From contig NMRA01000147.1 in the NCBI GenBank assembly GCA_002633005.1, positions 673,179-733,178 on the forward strand: a stretch of 60,000 bases of DNA. Direction: 5' to 3'. The translations under genes and the position numbers were made by a program. Within the stretch, counting starts at the first letter, position 1. The number at the start of each line of letters is the position of its first letter. Shown here one piece after another: positions 36,875 through 49,501 of the stretch. The stretch is from Phoronis australis (taxonomy: Eukaryota; Phoronida; Phoronidae). Under the pieces are notes generated by a model, which worked only from the letters and a program-made list of their open reading frames with translations, had not been told where the DNA came from and did no database searches.

Positions 36875-39800
36875 GCTACTTCATCATGGCGCAGAGTGTT
36901 CCGTCAAAGTTGAGCTTAAAAAGCACGACTTCAATGTCGTTAAATGAGCGGTGAGAACCACAGCCTGTATTGGCTTCCTGAAACAAAGGGCAATGCCACA
37001 AAAGGCGTACCCACATGCAGTAATGTAATGGCGTCAGTGTCATTGTTAAAAATCTGCTGCAGAATTGCTGCTCATGATTAACTGGCATGTTTCAGACTAC
37101 AATAAAATGCAGCTGAAATGATGTTGCTTAAAGTCTCGACTTGGATTAAATGGATTGCTGGGCTGCATGATGTATTTGTTCACTAATGTTTATTGCCAGT
37201 TTTATGGTTCTCATCTCATGTCAAATGCAGAACTTGAATCCGACGTGGAATCCTTATGCTGTTGTGCTAGAAAGCTGTAAGAGGCCAGATCGCTCGTGTC
37301 ATGTCCAGACCTGGGGACAGGTTAGTAAGAGGCATGCCGAGTGACACATCTAGTGTCCTGCTTTCTTCACAGCTGAACAATTCACATCATTTTTACACAA
37401 CATATATACTTAACATTGGACATGTTAGTATGAGGCATACCAACCTGTTTTCTTCATAGCAACACAAGTCACAGTATTTTAATACAAAGTGCCTTTATTT
37501 AATATTGGAAGTGTTAACATGGAGTGTACGGAGTGACACATCTGTGACACGTTTTCTTCATAGCAGCACGGTTCACAACATTTTTATACAACATGCCTAT
37601 ATTTAACATTGGACATGTTAGTATAATGAGGTATACAGGGTGACACTTCTAGTGCCCTGTTTTCCTCCAGTAACACAACGTGAGTCACAGTATAATATGC
37701 GTAAATGCAGGTCAAATGATATTTTCAGTTTATTTATTGAATGTTAGAAATTTTGTAATAATTGTGGTACACTCAACAACTATTAGACATTATATATTAC
37801 TGAGTCAAATATGGAGGATGACATGTTTAGTTTATTTCAGGTCCATGCAGATAATGCACCTCAACTATTAATCACTTTTTGATTTTCACAGTAAAGGGAC
37901 TTTCTTGGCAACGAATGTAATTTCACAGAAAGTCGCGAGGAGTTTAGGGGTATTTTCCAAAACACCAGTTGATGACTGCTAAATCCATTAAGTATTTGTA
38001 GTAAATTCTTCGCCATATTAACCCATGGTAGTAAGGTATTAAGTTAGTGGGTTCTCTGCTTGAAGCTTTATCAACACGGTGTCAGTAATGGCATATACTT
38101 ATTCGCAAAGCCCATTCGGGAAGGCAGCAGTCGTACACACTTGTATATTCAAAATGGAAGCGACTTCATGCATCTCATCAGAGTTGAACTCTCTACCATC
38201 GTCAGTCATAAACGCACCCATGACACCAAACAAACATACCCAGTTTTTTGTTAAACCATCTATTGCTGAGCTTGTCTTCTCTCTGGTAATGAAGTCAGAA
38301 ACCGTATATCTGGACCATTTGTCAATAATGTGGAGAATCCACTTATCTTCATACTTTTTTTTAGATCTATTGCCACCATTTTCGTTAAACTCGGTGGGTA
38401 GTGCCACTACTGGTCTGGGAGGTGATTTGGCATTATTTACATGGCTCACAGGCTTACTCAATGTCAGACAGAAGTGGGTCAAACTTTCCATGCACCTACA
38501 ACTTTCAATAAAGCAACCAACCTATTATTGGGGAGATGGGCTAATTGTCGGTGGAGTGTTGCAAGTTTGGGTTTCATTTCCTCTGCAGAGGTAGCCTCGC
38601 ATCGCACAATATTCACTTCATCAACTGCGAGTTTCTCCGCCTCAGACCCTAATGCAGGAGAGTGGATATTACTAGCAGGGGAGATAATGACATAACCATC
38701 TGCTCTAGCATTAACAGTCAACGCCGATGCTGTTTCTGGACTGGGACGCTAGTTTTGAACTGGCGTAGGCTGATGAGTCGAGGTCAAGAAGTATTAAGAA
38801 TGTTCGCCTCTTTCAATTTCTGTGCTCAAGAACTGAAGCATCACGCCAAGATCGCTTTCCTTCTCATGACCATCCTTTGTCCACTCCATTCTGATTTTAG
38901 TAGGCAGATGTGATGACAGAACTGGGGTCAAAATTAGGGCATACAAGTTTCCTGATAGACCAAGTGCCTCAAGGCTTCAGACGTGACTGTAAAGTGTCGT
39001 GCAGCTTATGAAGTGAATCTAAAGGAGCTGGTGGCAGAGGATTAACAGAGCTTGAAGGTGCCCAAAAATTATCCTCTCTGGCTTGCTGTACCTCTCTGTG
39101 CCTCTGAAGAAAACTTATTAATGTCTGGCAAACTAGAGTTATTGTTTATCACTGCAGTAAACTGATCCTAGAATGACTGCCATTGGGTAGGTCACCTCTA
39201 AACTTTAGGCAATTCCATCTTTGGAAGACAAACATGACCAGGGTTACCTGTGGTGGCTGTTGCACACGTGGGCGCCGCCATGTTGGACAGACTTTATAAA
39301 AGTCAAAGCTCTCACTCTTGACAACAAAAGGTTGTCCCAAAAAGTTGTGCTTGTTGTTATTTCACCTTTTAAATCTTGTTCCTCCACATAGGTATCAAAT
39401 TTTTTAACTTTGGTGTCTAATTCTGATATTTTATCATTCAACTTGCCATGCTTATGTTGAACCAATAAAGTGTCTGACTCATCGATTGTTTCCACAAGTT
39501 GTTCCAAAGTATTGGCTGTTCTGGTAACCCAAATCTTCACTACTGTCCTCTGCCTCTTCACTGAATCCATTCTAATTTAATGCTCTTCCCCAAACAACAG
39601 GTTTCGGCACCAAGTATTGGATATCAGCGGCGGCAGTAGCCAGGATGGTAGCAAAATCGAGAGTGAAATGCAAAATGTGACTTCTTTATATCATCTATTG
39701 CTGAACTGAACTCAATACACTCGTGGCCACAAGGGCGCGCTAACAAAATACAACAGGTGATATCTATTGAGCACAATCTACAAACACACATAAAAGCTTA

Positions 39801-42800
39801 GTTAAGTTGTCCTCTGCACAAATAAAATCTCTGTTAAATTCTCTATGCACATAATTATAAAACCTCAATTACATTGCCCTTTATACACATATAAAAGCTC
39901 AGCATGAACAATCTCATGTAGAGTCCTCCCTAACATAGAGAAATATCTCTCTTCCACTCGGTTCTGCTTGACATGTCAACAATTGTTTTCCCCTTGTAAA
40001 GCTTTAGCCACATAAAGTCAGTGCCACCTGCTCAAACTGTACGCGTGAGACTGTCGACAGAGCAACAAGCCAATGCCCGCAACAAGAGACAAGCTCAACA
40101 AATGGCCAATCGGCCAGCTGTGCAGAATGCTATGGGGAGAAACCAGGTATGTGATTTTGCAAATATTAAGAATAAACTGTATTGAAAACTTCAGTTGTAG
40201 TGAATTTTCAGTTTCAACGACCTCAAGTAGGCTTTCACCGACTCATAAAACCAATCTAAAAAGTGGCTCCAAAACCAAGAGATAGTGTGGCTCTCTCATC
40301 ATGTTCTTTTGAAGGGGTAACCATATCTCAAAATTTGTTTTATTTTTTTCCGTAACGGAAACCCACTCTTGTTTTAAGAGTGTCATTGTCTCCAAATTCA
40401 ACTGTATGAGCTAAAATTAACTAAGGTACTTCTAACATCACAGATACTTGGAAAACAACAAAAATAGTTATTGTGTTTGGAAATGAAAATGGTGTAAACC
40501 CATGTACAATTTCATATTTAAGATCAATAAACGTCTCATTTTGTGAGCTGCCTTGGGTGTGCATGAATTCAACAGTGCTTGCTGGTGAACAAACATTAGC
40601 AAAATTGCTACAGTATGTCAACTGCTGGTGCAAATGGTATACATTGAAGCACTCATGGAAGACGAGAATATGCACTCGTGTTCTAAACCTCTTAGAGTAT
40701 ACTTACTCTAAAGGGCCGCATGCTTATTTCTGTCTTTTTGAGATGTGTCGCTGAAAGTTATGCTCATTTCGTAGTGTACAAGGCTATTAAAAATGCCATG
40801 ATTGTCTTAAAATGAGCAAAACTGACCAGTTATTTTATGTGTGGCCTATCAAAATTAATTCATGGTTTCAAGTGATTTACCAAGATTTTGTGATGGCAAA
40901 TCTATGAGGGAATTTGTGAATAGTTTTTTTCTCGATAGTCACTGGCTATTTTTCTATATTCATTTTAGAAAACAGTCAAACAGAGGCTAGGGGATATCAA
41001 AGCGAGACTAGGAGATGTAGGGGGTATGCGGGGTCGTGGTGGATTCATCAGACAGCGAGGTGGAGGAGCTCGTGGACGGGGTCGAGGTCAGATGTCAAGG
41101 GGCAGAGGGCAGTACAATAACAACAATTTCGCTGGACGTGGAGCACAAAACTGTAAGCTTGAGTAGAAGTGTTAAACGTGTTGTCAGGTGGAAATGCATT
41201 GTGATGTTTGATAGTTCCTTTCACATACTCAGCTCTTTTTCTCGAAAATCCAACCGTGCATACTTTTGCGGTACAAGCAAACATGTCTTGTTTGAAATGT
41301 TGACACACATTGTTCTGTTGTGCAAGACATGTCAACTGTACCGTGCGTAATTCGGTTTTGTCCCTGAGAATTTCAGTTGCAGTGAAAATATAGTGTTTGT
41401 ATACTGAGGGATTGTGATGCAGTTCCTCTGTAAAGTTGCGGTTGAACAAATAACAGTCAATTAAATGTTTGCACTTTGTTGTAGTTAACAGTTCCAAGCC
41501 AATCCGAGGTGGATTTGCAGGTAACCGAGGAAGAGGGAGAGCAGGTTTCACAGCAAATAGGTAATGAGGTCACATTGGAGTCTTAGAGGTCATTGAGGGG
41601 TGGACTCTTGGAGGCAGATCTATAGATATTAGTATCAGAATACTGTGGCTTAGGTAATGGAAATGGCAAACATTATGGGTATTTGCACATCGTGTGCTCA
41701 CAATTTTCAACACTTCAAGTGCTGATTCAAAAATTTTTAATTATGGTAGCCACTTTGGTAAATATTAAACTAGTAAGAAAGCATGATTATTTGTCAAACA
41801 CTTGCAAGATCTTCATTAGGTCTCCCAACTACCTGAGCATGATCTTTTTCCAAACTGGTTAGACACTTGTATTTGCCTTTGGGATTACAACTTAAGTCTG
41901 TCACTCAGGTGATGTCAGTTGTCACACTTTTGTGGTTAAATAGATGTATTAACTATTACTATACTCCTACAGGTTAATTTCCAGGTTGCTTAAATGGGAA
42001 AACTCAAAAATCAGGGAGTGGGCGTTGAGCTGTGCATGGACATTTTACAGCAAGTTTTTAGGTGGGAGTGGGGGAGGTTTCCAGGAGTGGGGGAGGTTTC
42101 CAGGAGTGGAGGAGGTTTCCAGGAGTGGGGGAGGTTTCCAGGACTGTTGATTTGGGTTAGTGTCCAGGCTGCTGTGATTGTGTCAGATTAAACATGCAAG
42201 AGTCAAATAGATCGTGTTTTGGGAGCCGAAATTTTCATGTGGGATACGTTCACAAAGCCATGGGTGCTTTTAACGAAGTCCTTGTAGAAATTAGTCGTGG
42301 ATGTTAAACCAGGCATGGGTGTTTTTAAAAGTTAAAATTAGACTGAAACTCAAATGTTTAGTCTGTGATCCAGCCCCTTGAGATCATTGTTTTAAAGTTC
42401 AGTTGATGGACAAGGAACAATTGAGTACTGGTAGGTAAATTTCCATTTTAGGAGTTTTGTCGTCCTGACGTCAAATTTGTTGTGTTGAGTTGGTGAATTG
42501 GGTGCATGCTTTTCTGGACCGTGCACTTGAAGAACATGTTGAAAGACAGTAACAGTTATGCCACAAACTTCTTTTCCCAGCCACTGTCTGTTTTGCAGTA
42601 ATCAGGATCGTGCAAACTGGAACTTTCGCGGAAGGCGTCGGTCTAGTACAAACCAGTCTATAGGCCGAAACTCTAATAAAGGCGATCAGTAAGAACCTGT
42701 GATGTCTCAACGACTAATGAATTGCGTTGCGTTTCTCAGCATGTTTATTGTTTTATGCCCATTGTGTTCAGACTCATGGCTGGAATATGAGTTAGTTTAG

Positions 42801-44390
42801 ATGACCAACAAAGCAGGTTTATTTGACCCCCAATATAACTTGTACACACTGCATGCCTGGCATGTTACTGGTCCTATCTATCAAGTCAGGCTCCAGCTCA
42901 TTTATTCACGTTTTCTACGCAGCGTGAATTTGAGGTGACAGCATCCGATTTCTTATGATCGTAATTTTTGGTGGAGGTTTAAAGGTATACTCCTTAGGTT
43001 AAACGCTAGACATTGATTATTTGAGTTGTTCCAGTTTACAACAAGACTCCTTAGATCAGCATGACAGCTGTAGACATTGTTTAAATACACCCATACTGTT
43101 GTGACATCATTCCTAGACAACCATGAACTTTTGGGTGTGTGGTAATCCTGTTGCCTCTGTACTCGTAACTGCTGAATGATGGGAGAACATATCCAACTGG
43201 TTCTGAGATAGACCTAATACTTTGTCTGGGAATGACGTCAGTTGCTTATCCCACATTTGCATACAGAGGCCACTTGGTTGTGAAAGTGTGGAATGCTCTT
43301 CTGGTCCTAGTGCCATTCTTACATATATGAATACACTCCTAAAAGTACTGGGAAAAAACAACTCAGCTGTCGTGAGAATATTTTAGAAGGAAATTTTGAT
43401 TTCAAATCTGAGTTTTGGATATTGGACTTCAAGTCTTGTCCTGCCATTGCCAGAGGCTGAGAAAGGGGCTCAGTGTCGGCAATTCCAGTTGTGGTTGACC
43501 GAGTGTCTGGCTCAAAATGGCACACGACAACATGCATGACACCAAGTGCTTCCTTGAACTGTGTGATAAATATAAACCATAGACGGAACTAGATTGCTTT
43601 AGAGGAGACTTGCTTTTCTCAAATCTTGAATATGAAGGCGTATGAGGTGACGTCGCACGGCTCTCTTTATGATGCATGGAGTTTTTGCTCTAAAACCAGT
43701 TTGATTCCCATTCTGTTTTTGTTGACTAAGTCTAATATCAGAAACTGTGCCGATGATCAAGTTGGTTCCAGAAAGAATTTACAGAGTTCCTTTCACTGGG
43801 ATCACAGTTAGCTTACTGACAGCCTGCTGCAGACACTACTCATTGAAACATGACTATTGATTTTTCAGGACAGATTTCATATGACATGGTAATGCAGTTT
43901 TAGATGCTAGTTTTTGCTGGATTTCATGCTCTACGAAAAAATATTCATCTGTCCAACAGCTGTGAGTCTACAGGCACCAAGCATTGCTAATGTGCCCAAA
44001 TGTTAAGCCAGTAAGGAAATCATGTTACAACTAATCTTTTACACCAATTATTACGTATTCTTGGCTTCATTACAAAGGTGTGGTCGGAACTGGATGGATT
44101 ATTCTGAATAGCTTTGACGATTGCAATTGTACCTAATTCATTACAGGATACGAGGCAGGGGCGCAGGTCGTGGTGTGGGCCGGGGTGCAGGTCGAGGCTT
44201 CCGTGGACGTGGTCGTGGTGCTCAACGAGGAGGAAGGGGTCGTGGAGGAAGAGGCCGTGGGTCAAGAGGCAGAGGTCAGCAGAATGTTACTCAGGAACAA
44301 CTAGATCAACAGCTTGACGATTACATGGCCAACACAAAGACATCACTAGATAAGGAACTCGATGCATACATGGCTCAGTCGGACGATTAA
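36875..44390 (+). CDS. CHTOP: chromatin target of PRMT1 (RGG-rich mRNA export factor)
   Basis: Exons: 36875-36950 (ATG at 36886), 40022-40146, 40969-41152, 41485-41560, 42599-42688, 44147-44390 (TAA). CHTOP is a nuclear RNA-binding protein methylated by PRMT1/5 that joins the TREX complex in mRNA export (established knowledge). The N-terminus has [12 protein letters not shown], close to vertebrate CHTOP; the next exon has [20 protein letters not shown]. The middle is RG/GRG-rich, typical of arginine methylation. The C-terminus, [15 protein letters not shown] then [14 protein letters not shown], is diagnostic. Exon 1 ends in phase 2 while 40022 needs phase 1, so at least one short exon (length 2 mod 3), which should encode the FxxMLKNK-like segment, was not located in 36951-40021. 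Exon 42599-42688 inserts an Asn/Arg/Ser-rich stretch into the RG region. Confidence 0.9.
37330..37690. repeat. degenerate ~100-bp tandem repeat, four units
   Basis: Units are recognised by GTGACACATCTAGTG..CTTTCTTCA and TTTAACATTGGACATGTTAGT, beginning near 37340, 37440, 37535 and 37640. They are well diverged. The array lies in the CHTOP intron. Confidence 0.65.
38000..39981 (-). mobile_element. decayed LTR retrotransposon, antisense in CHTOP intron
   Basis: On the minus strand, in order: a probable LTR starting TGTTGACATGTC (39981 down to about 39615), a primer-binding-like TGGTGCCGAAACC (39612-39600), a gag-like frame (39570-39244), a degraded middle, an HRQLAH-type zinc-finger remnant (38721-38479) and an integrase core (38491-38099). 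The integrase keeps the first two catalytic Asp motifs ([16 protein letters not shown]) and the NGLCE third motif. The Asp-Glu spacing is 32 rather than the usual 35, and a stop follows at once, so it is dead. No reverse transcriptase or second LTR was found, so it is internally deleted or truncated. Superfamily is uncertain. The LTR end lies only 40 bases from the acceptor of a CHTOP exon. Confidence 0.75.
42062..42142 (+). repeat. 20-bp G-rich tandem repeat, about four units
   Basis: Unit GGAGTGGGGGAGGTTTCCA, four near-identical copies in a CHTOP intron. The G-runs on the sense strand could form a quadruplex in the pre-mRNA (inference). Confidence 0.85.
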
Positions 44391-44851
44391 TTTCATTTGG
44401 AGTTTTGCAAGTAGTTGATTTATGTAACCTGTTATGCTAAATATTTTGTCACAGAGCAGGATTTGATTTTGTACTTTTTTGTTGCTGAAACAGGCAAAAC
44501 CTTGGGGTGTTGATAGTTTTTTATGTTATTAGGGTTGTTTTGTAATCTCATTTTGTTTTGAAGCAGTGTGTATGAGAGAAAGAGGTTTGGTCAGTACCTG
44601 TCATGTAAATCTTCCAAGTTCTTAAGTAATAATGAAGCACTCCAGCCATATTGTTTTAATGTCAACTATTTGATGGTTGCACAGCTTTTGTAGGTTTCTA
44701 GTATTTAATCCTGTCCATCTTCATTGTAAATGTAAATTATGGTTTAATGGTAATCCATTTTATATCATCTTTTGTACTTTATTTTTATTGTTCAGTGCAA
44801 TCTGTTAGTACCTTTCCACTCATTGGCAAGTACAGGAAAAAAGTTGTGTAC
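44391..44851 (+). other. CHTOP 3' UTR and flank
   Basis: T-rich sequence after the CHTOP TAA, as expected of a 3' UTR. No canonical AATAAA was placed with confidence. Confidence 0.4.
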
Positions 44852-45010
44852 CAGTGGCGGATTTAAGGGGAGGGGGGTGCCAAGGGGGCCATGCCCCCCC
44901 CCTAAAATTCTCCCAGATTCCATGCGGCAGTTCAGTTGTGCAAATGTCTGATAGGCAAATTCCTGGCAAATACTCTGCCCTGGCCCCCCAAAATCCTGGA
45001 TCCGCCCCTG
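44852..45010 (+). mobile_element. CAGTGGCGGAT-end MITE copy A, intact with target duplication
   Basis: A 159-bp element with inverted ends CAGTGGCGGATTTAAGG (left) and CAGGGGCGGATCCAGGATTT (right, reverse complement). It is flanked by the direct repeat TGTAC (44847-44851 and 45011-45015). The ends and the duplication point to a cut-and-paste DNA transposon derivative. It is the best copy of three in the window. Confidence 0.8.
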
Positions 45011-46331
45011 TGTACTGTCATGCACTAAGTAGCAGGTTATAAGGCGGGCCCATTGCAGTTTAATGGTCTACTTCATGAGAAGTCACTTATCACATAAACA
45101 TCATAAACATGTAAATTAGAAAGAAATGAACTCTTGGAAAGGGCCAGGTAATCTTCAACGTGGCAGTTTTCTGCATGTGACTTCCAAGATTTTCTTTAAA
45201 ATCGTCATTTTCCGGGGTGGCAATTCCAAAATGCAGAGGCACGAATGGTGGACTGTGGGCATTGGAACCGGGGTGACGCGTACCAGTCGAGGTATCCCAG
45301 GGGGTTTGGACGTCTGAAAGAAATTTTCTGAATTTTGAGGTGCCTTTGTCCCCTGTTAAATATTTCTGTTTACACTGACACAGACAATCCTGAGCTTGGT
45401 GTGTAACACATTACACTAACAAAGTCGATCCTTCCAAAGCCCAACAGAAATTTGACTCGGGAGCAATTTTCAACCAATTTCATTCCCATAAGAGGTCTAA
45501 ATCACAATTTGGGTTTTTTGGTAGACGGCTGGGTTATTGCACCATTAATATCTAATTGTGTCTAAAGGGCGATTCTCCCAAAATTGGTCCCAAACTTGCT
45601 AATAATTTTGTGTACTTTACGTAGGGATTCGAAAGTTTGCGTTGACTTTCACAATTCTTATTGCAAGCAAACGCTGTAGCACGCGTTGTGAAATAAATAT
45701 TAAGCGCCTGTTATCAGCGTATTGCGGGCAGTGTGTCAATTTCGCGCTTGACGCATTTCTTTCACTTAGAGCAGCGCGTGTTTTTGAATTTGAATAGACA
45801 TCGAGTGGTGCTGTAATAGACAACTAGTTGCACCTATTGTAAAAGTTCTTAGTTTCATAGTTCTAAGACATTGTTTCAATTACACTATCATGTCAGCTCA
45901 ACTAGGCCATCTCTGCATGGCTTATTTCACGCCTGTTCGTACTTCATTGGACTCATAAACGCAACGGGTGTCTGGCGGAAACCACTGGGACGCCGCCGAA
46001 AACGCTAGCATTAAAAAGTGACTGTGGCTACAGTATAACTGCACAGCGCCACCTGATCCAGTTTTGAGAACACAGTTCATGCCTCTAAACCAACCGCTTT
46101 GGCCCATGTTTTGCTGCCTCGCACTTTTAGCTTTTACAAGCACGTGTAAAACAATTTCACATCTGCACATTTGCCAGTTGTCACGCAGGCCACTATTGAA
46201 TGTACATAACAGAGATTTAATGGTAGTTGTGAAATATACACGAACATGCAGTGTATTTTCTCATAACAAAAAATAAAAGTTCTCAACATTGAGCGAAAAT
46301 TAAGTCAGTCAGTGCAGGCATACACATTGGT

Positions 46332-46430
46332 CTACTCATCCTCGTGGGAGTCAAACACAGCAAACGGTGCCACTGTGAAGCGACACTTCGCGCTTGCAAA
46401 GATGAAGTAGTAGAATCCTTGCTCGCGCGA
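46332..46430 (-). other. possible orphan terminal exon
   Basis: On the minus strand an AAATAG acceptor-like site is followed by 32 codons (…QGFYYFIFASAKCRF…FDSHEDE) and a TAG stop. The aromatic-rich strand and acidic tail look like protein rather than random frame, but the acceptor is weak and no partner exon was found. Confidence 0.2.
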
Positions 46431-46639
46431 CTATTTCGTGTAAATCTAGATTTCAAACTTCGAAGAAATTAGTACGTTTGATTATGCTTGGTTCCTCCAT
46501 AGGCCCCGCGATATGGGCGTTATCTTCTGACACAGAAACATCGGGATGCACATCCATGGATCCAGACATATCGGTGTCTTCTTGAGTGGGCGACTAGATA
46601 TCTGTGGAAGCCAAAGTCCTATCATTAATTGGCGTTTCC

Positions 46640-47600
46640 TAGAGTACTTCCAGAGGAAGAGTCCTCAATGTTCACACAGATAGGTGAGTCTGGAGAGATT
46701 GTTCATGACAAGACAGATCTGCCAAGTGTAGAGAAAGAGACGATTGGTTATTCCGTGGTGAAATGGCAGAGCAACGGCTGTTACTTAAATTGTGACATGC
46801 CGCAATCCTGCCTTTGCTATTTCCGAAAAAGGGTCTACTTCAGAGGAGAGTCCTGGATGTTCACGCAGATAGATGAGTTTAAAGAGATTTTTCATGACAA
46901 TACAGATCTACCAAATGTACAGAAAGAGCCGATTGGTTGTCCTTTTGGCGAAATGGCAGAGCAACAGGGCAGTTACAAGTGGCAAGCCTCAATCCTATAC
47001 CTTTGCCGTTTCCGAAAGAGAGTCTGCTTCATAGGAAGAGTCCCCGGTGCATGTTCACGCAGATAGGTGAGTCGGCGGGAGAGAAGATTGTTCACGACAG
47101 ATCTGAAAACTAGTGTAGCGAAAGAGCCGATTGGTCACAAGCTATAATGGCGAAATGGCAGTGCAACTGAAGCAACAGTTACCTGTAGCAAATCACAATC
47201 TTACGGTACCTTTACTGTTTCCGAGAAAGCTTACCGCTGAGAAAATATCGCCGATTTTCAGGCAGGAAGGTGAGAAGAAAAGACATCTCTGACCATTGCA
47301 GAGAAAAAATCGAATGACTGTCCTGGTGGCTGAAGAGTAGAGCTACAGCTGCAGTTACTTGTGGCAAGCTACAATCCTATTTGTACTGTTTTCAAAACAG
47401 ATTCTGACTTCGCAAATTCTGTAAGTTTTCCCGCGGTTTTCTGACGGAACGATGCAATAGCGAACAAAGTTGCGAAAAAAAGACAGATCGAACGATCTAC
47501 CAACGGCAGAGAAAGAACCGGTAGGCCGGGTGACCCTGATGGAGAAAAATCAGAGCCACAATAATTACAACAGTTACGTTCAGTTGGCGAGCCATGATCC
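46640..47600 (+). repeat. 190-bp decaying tandem array, partly an open frame
   Basis: Five units are anchored by CGATTGGT-like motifs at 46741, 46930, 47128, 47311 and 47519 (spacing 189, 198, 183, 208). The first two units share one frame within 46629-47066 and read as repeated ~63-residue modules (SSMFTQIGESGEIVHDKTDL, then SWMFTQIDEFKEIFHDNTDL). Stops and frame shifts break the later units. It may be a satellite with fortuitous coding potential or a decayed repeat protein; nothing in it is recognised. Confidence 0.6.
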
Positions 47601-49501
47601 ACGTTTTGCTTTTTTATGAAACAGAGTCAACTTCGAACTGTTATACAAATGTTCACGAAGAGCAACGAGATCAGGGGAGAAGAATGTGGACACTACTGGT
47701 GAACATATTAAGGTAAACGCAGCAGCCTACCCAACAACCGTAAAGATATTCGACATTATGGCGCCAAAGCTTCTGCTGTCACAGGCCAGCCTCAGGACAG
47801 TGCGTCCACAGAACATCAAGAGATTGTCGTCACAAATTTTAGGCCTCGTAACGACCAGGGACGGGTGAATCGTCTCAATTAAGTTCAAATCATCACCCAG
47901 TGCGAAGCCGTCTTCGTCCGTATGGTTTGTCTTTTGCTACAAAGATAACTTGTTATACGTTCGGGATTGCGAGAGGAAAGGCGGATTGCGGCATTAGCAA
48001 CGATCCGTTCATCAGGACACGTGTATGCCTCTATGTTATTTCCACTAAGTAGAAACACAAATTTACTTCACACTCGTTATAATTTTTCATCAGATCAACG
48101 CCACCTTTTGTCGTATATTTTTTTACATTTTTTCCTCCGCGGAGCTCATTTGCAGAAATGTCTTTGTTGCGGCAGGACACAACTCAAGAGAATCTCCACG
48201 GGACAGAATTCACTTCTCTGTCATTTTCAATGCAATTTGCCAAATAGGGTTTGCAAACCACGCTAAGTATGATAAAGTCTCAAATGGCTCCATGAGCCAT
48301 TTCCGAGTCCATAACAAAATTTCATAAATGACTACGTCACGCTGAATAGCTCGACGTCATCAATCGTTCACATCATGACCAGTGAAATGTCAACTGGCAA
48401 TAAACGACATAACCAGCGCGCATCCAAGGCGCCCAGTTAGTATGAATAACCATTTTGTTCAGATAGTTTTCAATTGCCAGTGATTGTTTTTATTTTGTAT
48501 TTCCGAGAAGAAACACCGAACGGAATGAAGGAGGTAGGACTTGTGTCCCGTCTGGTGTTGATTGCCAGGTGGAATTTTTTGCTGTGCTAACCGACTCGTG
48601 TTTTACTGGTAACGTCACAGATTGTTTCTTAAAGATATAACAAGCCGTGCTTCCATAATTTTAAGCTGAGGTGGTTTTGTAATCGGTATTGCACATTGTT
48701 TATTAAAATGTTAATGAACTGTGCGGCTTTTTCACAATGGCAAACAGCGCCAGCTTACTCAAAATTTTGCAATAGGCTAGCTACTGTCTTGTAAGTCCTC
48801 AGCTATATGCACATTGGCTAAACCTTTATTGAAATACAACCGGGAAGTGAGAGCCCAAGACCAAATTTCAGTCTTAAATCTTAAATCACTTTTCATGAAA
48901 CAAACTGTTGGATTTTGAGGAATTGCATCAGTAAGGAAAGTGAGACCAGTAATGTGATACTCCAAAAATTGATCAGGATAGTTACATATTGAGTGAATTG
49001 TCCCCGACTTCAAATGTATGAATGCCGTAAGACTTGCATAATTCCGATCCAACAACACAAAAAGATAAAAGCAGAGTAAGGCAAAATACAACTAATTTGA
49101 AGGTTTGAGGGCATATTTAACTAGAACAATTGTCTCGTGAAACTTGGTCAGGGTTAAGCGAAAATCCAACTTCAGTATGTGGAAATTATGCAAGCTTTAG
49201 CAATAAGGAAATGACAAAAGCATGTGAGAAAAGACAGTAAAAAGTTTCTAAAGCTTAAGCATCTTTTCTTTATTACGTTTTCATTAAATTTATTAATTGT
49301 TATTTATCTCCAAATGCTTTCCAGTTTGGCACAATTTGAACTGAAATGGTCAATTTATGACGAAGGCAGTCCATCTGAATGTTCATGTGACGAACAAGGG
49401 TTGTAGGTCATGATAGTTAAACTTTATCAACTTTAAAATACTATTAGCAACAGTTACAGTCCTATCACAGGGAGAACTGTACGTCTTTGGAATTAGAAAA
49501 G
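47601..49501. other. intergenic, METTL25 3' side
   Basis: No exon was supported. The right part should hold the METTL25 3' UTR (minus strand). Frames at 47686 and 47967 show no domain. Confidence 0.4.

Noticed and set aside
38079-38594. 171-codon plus-strand frame
   Set aside because: Antisense shadow of the retrotransposon integrase frame.
41036-41350. Plus-strand frame starting [11 protein letters not shown]
   Set aside because: Alternative frame of the CHTOP RGG exon that runs through its donor site; the real frame is fixed by phase and homology.
44020-44317. Minus- and plus-strand frames over the CHTOP last exon
   Set aside because: Shadows of the GGN-rich RGG coding exon.
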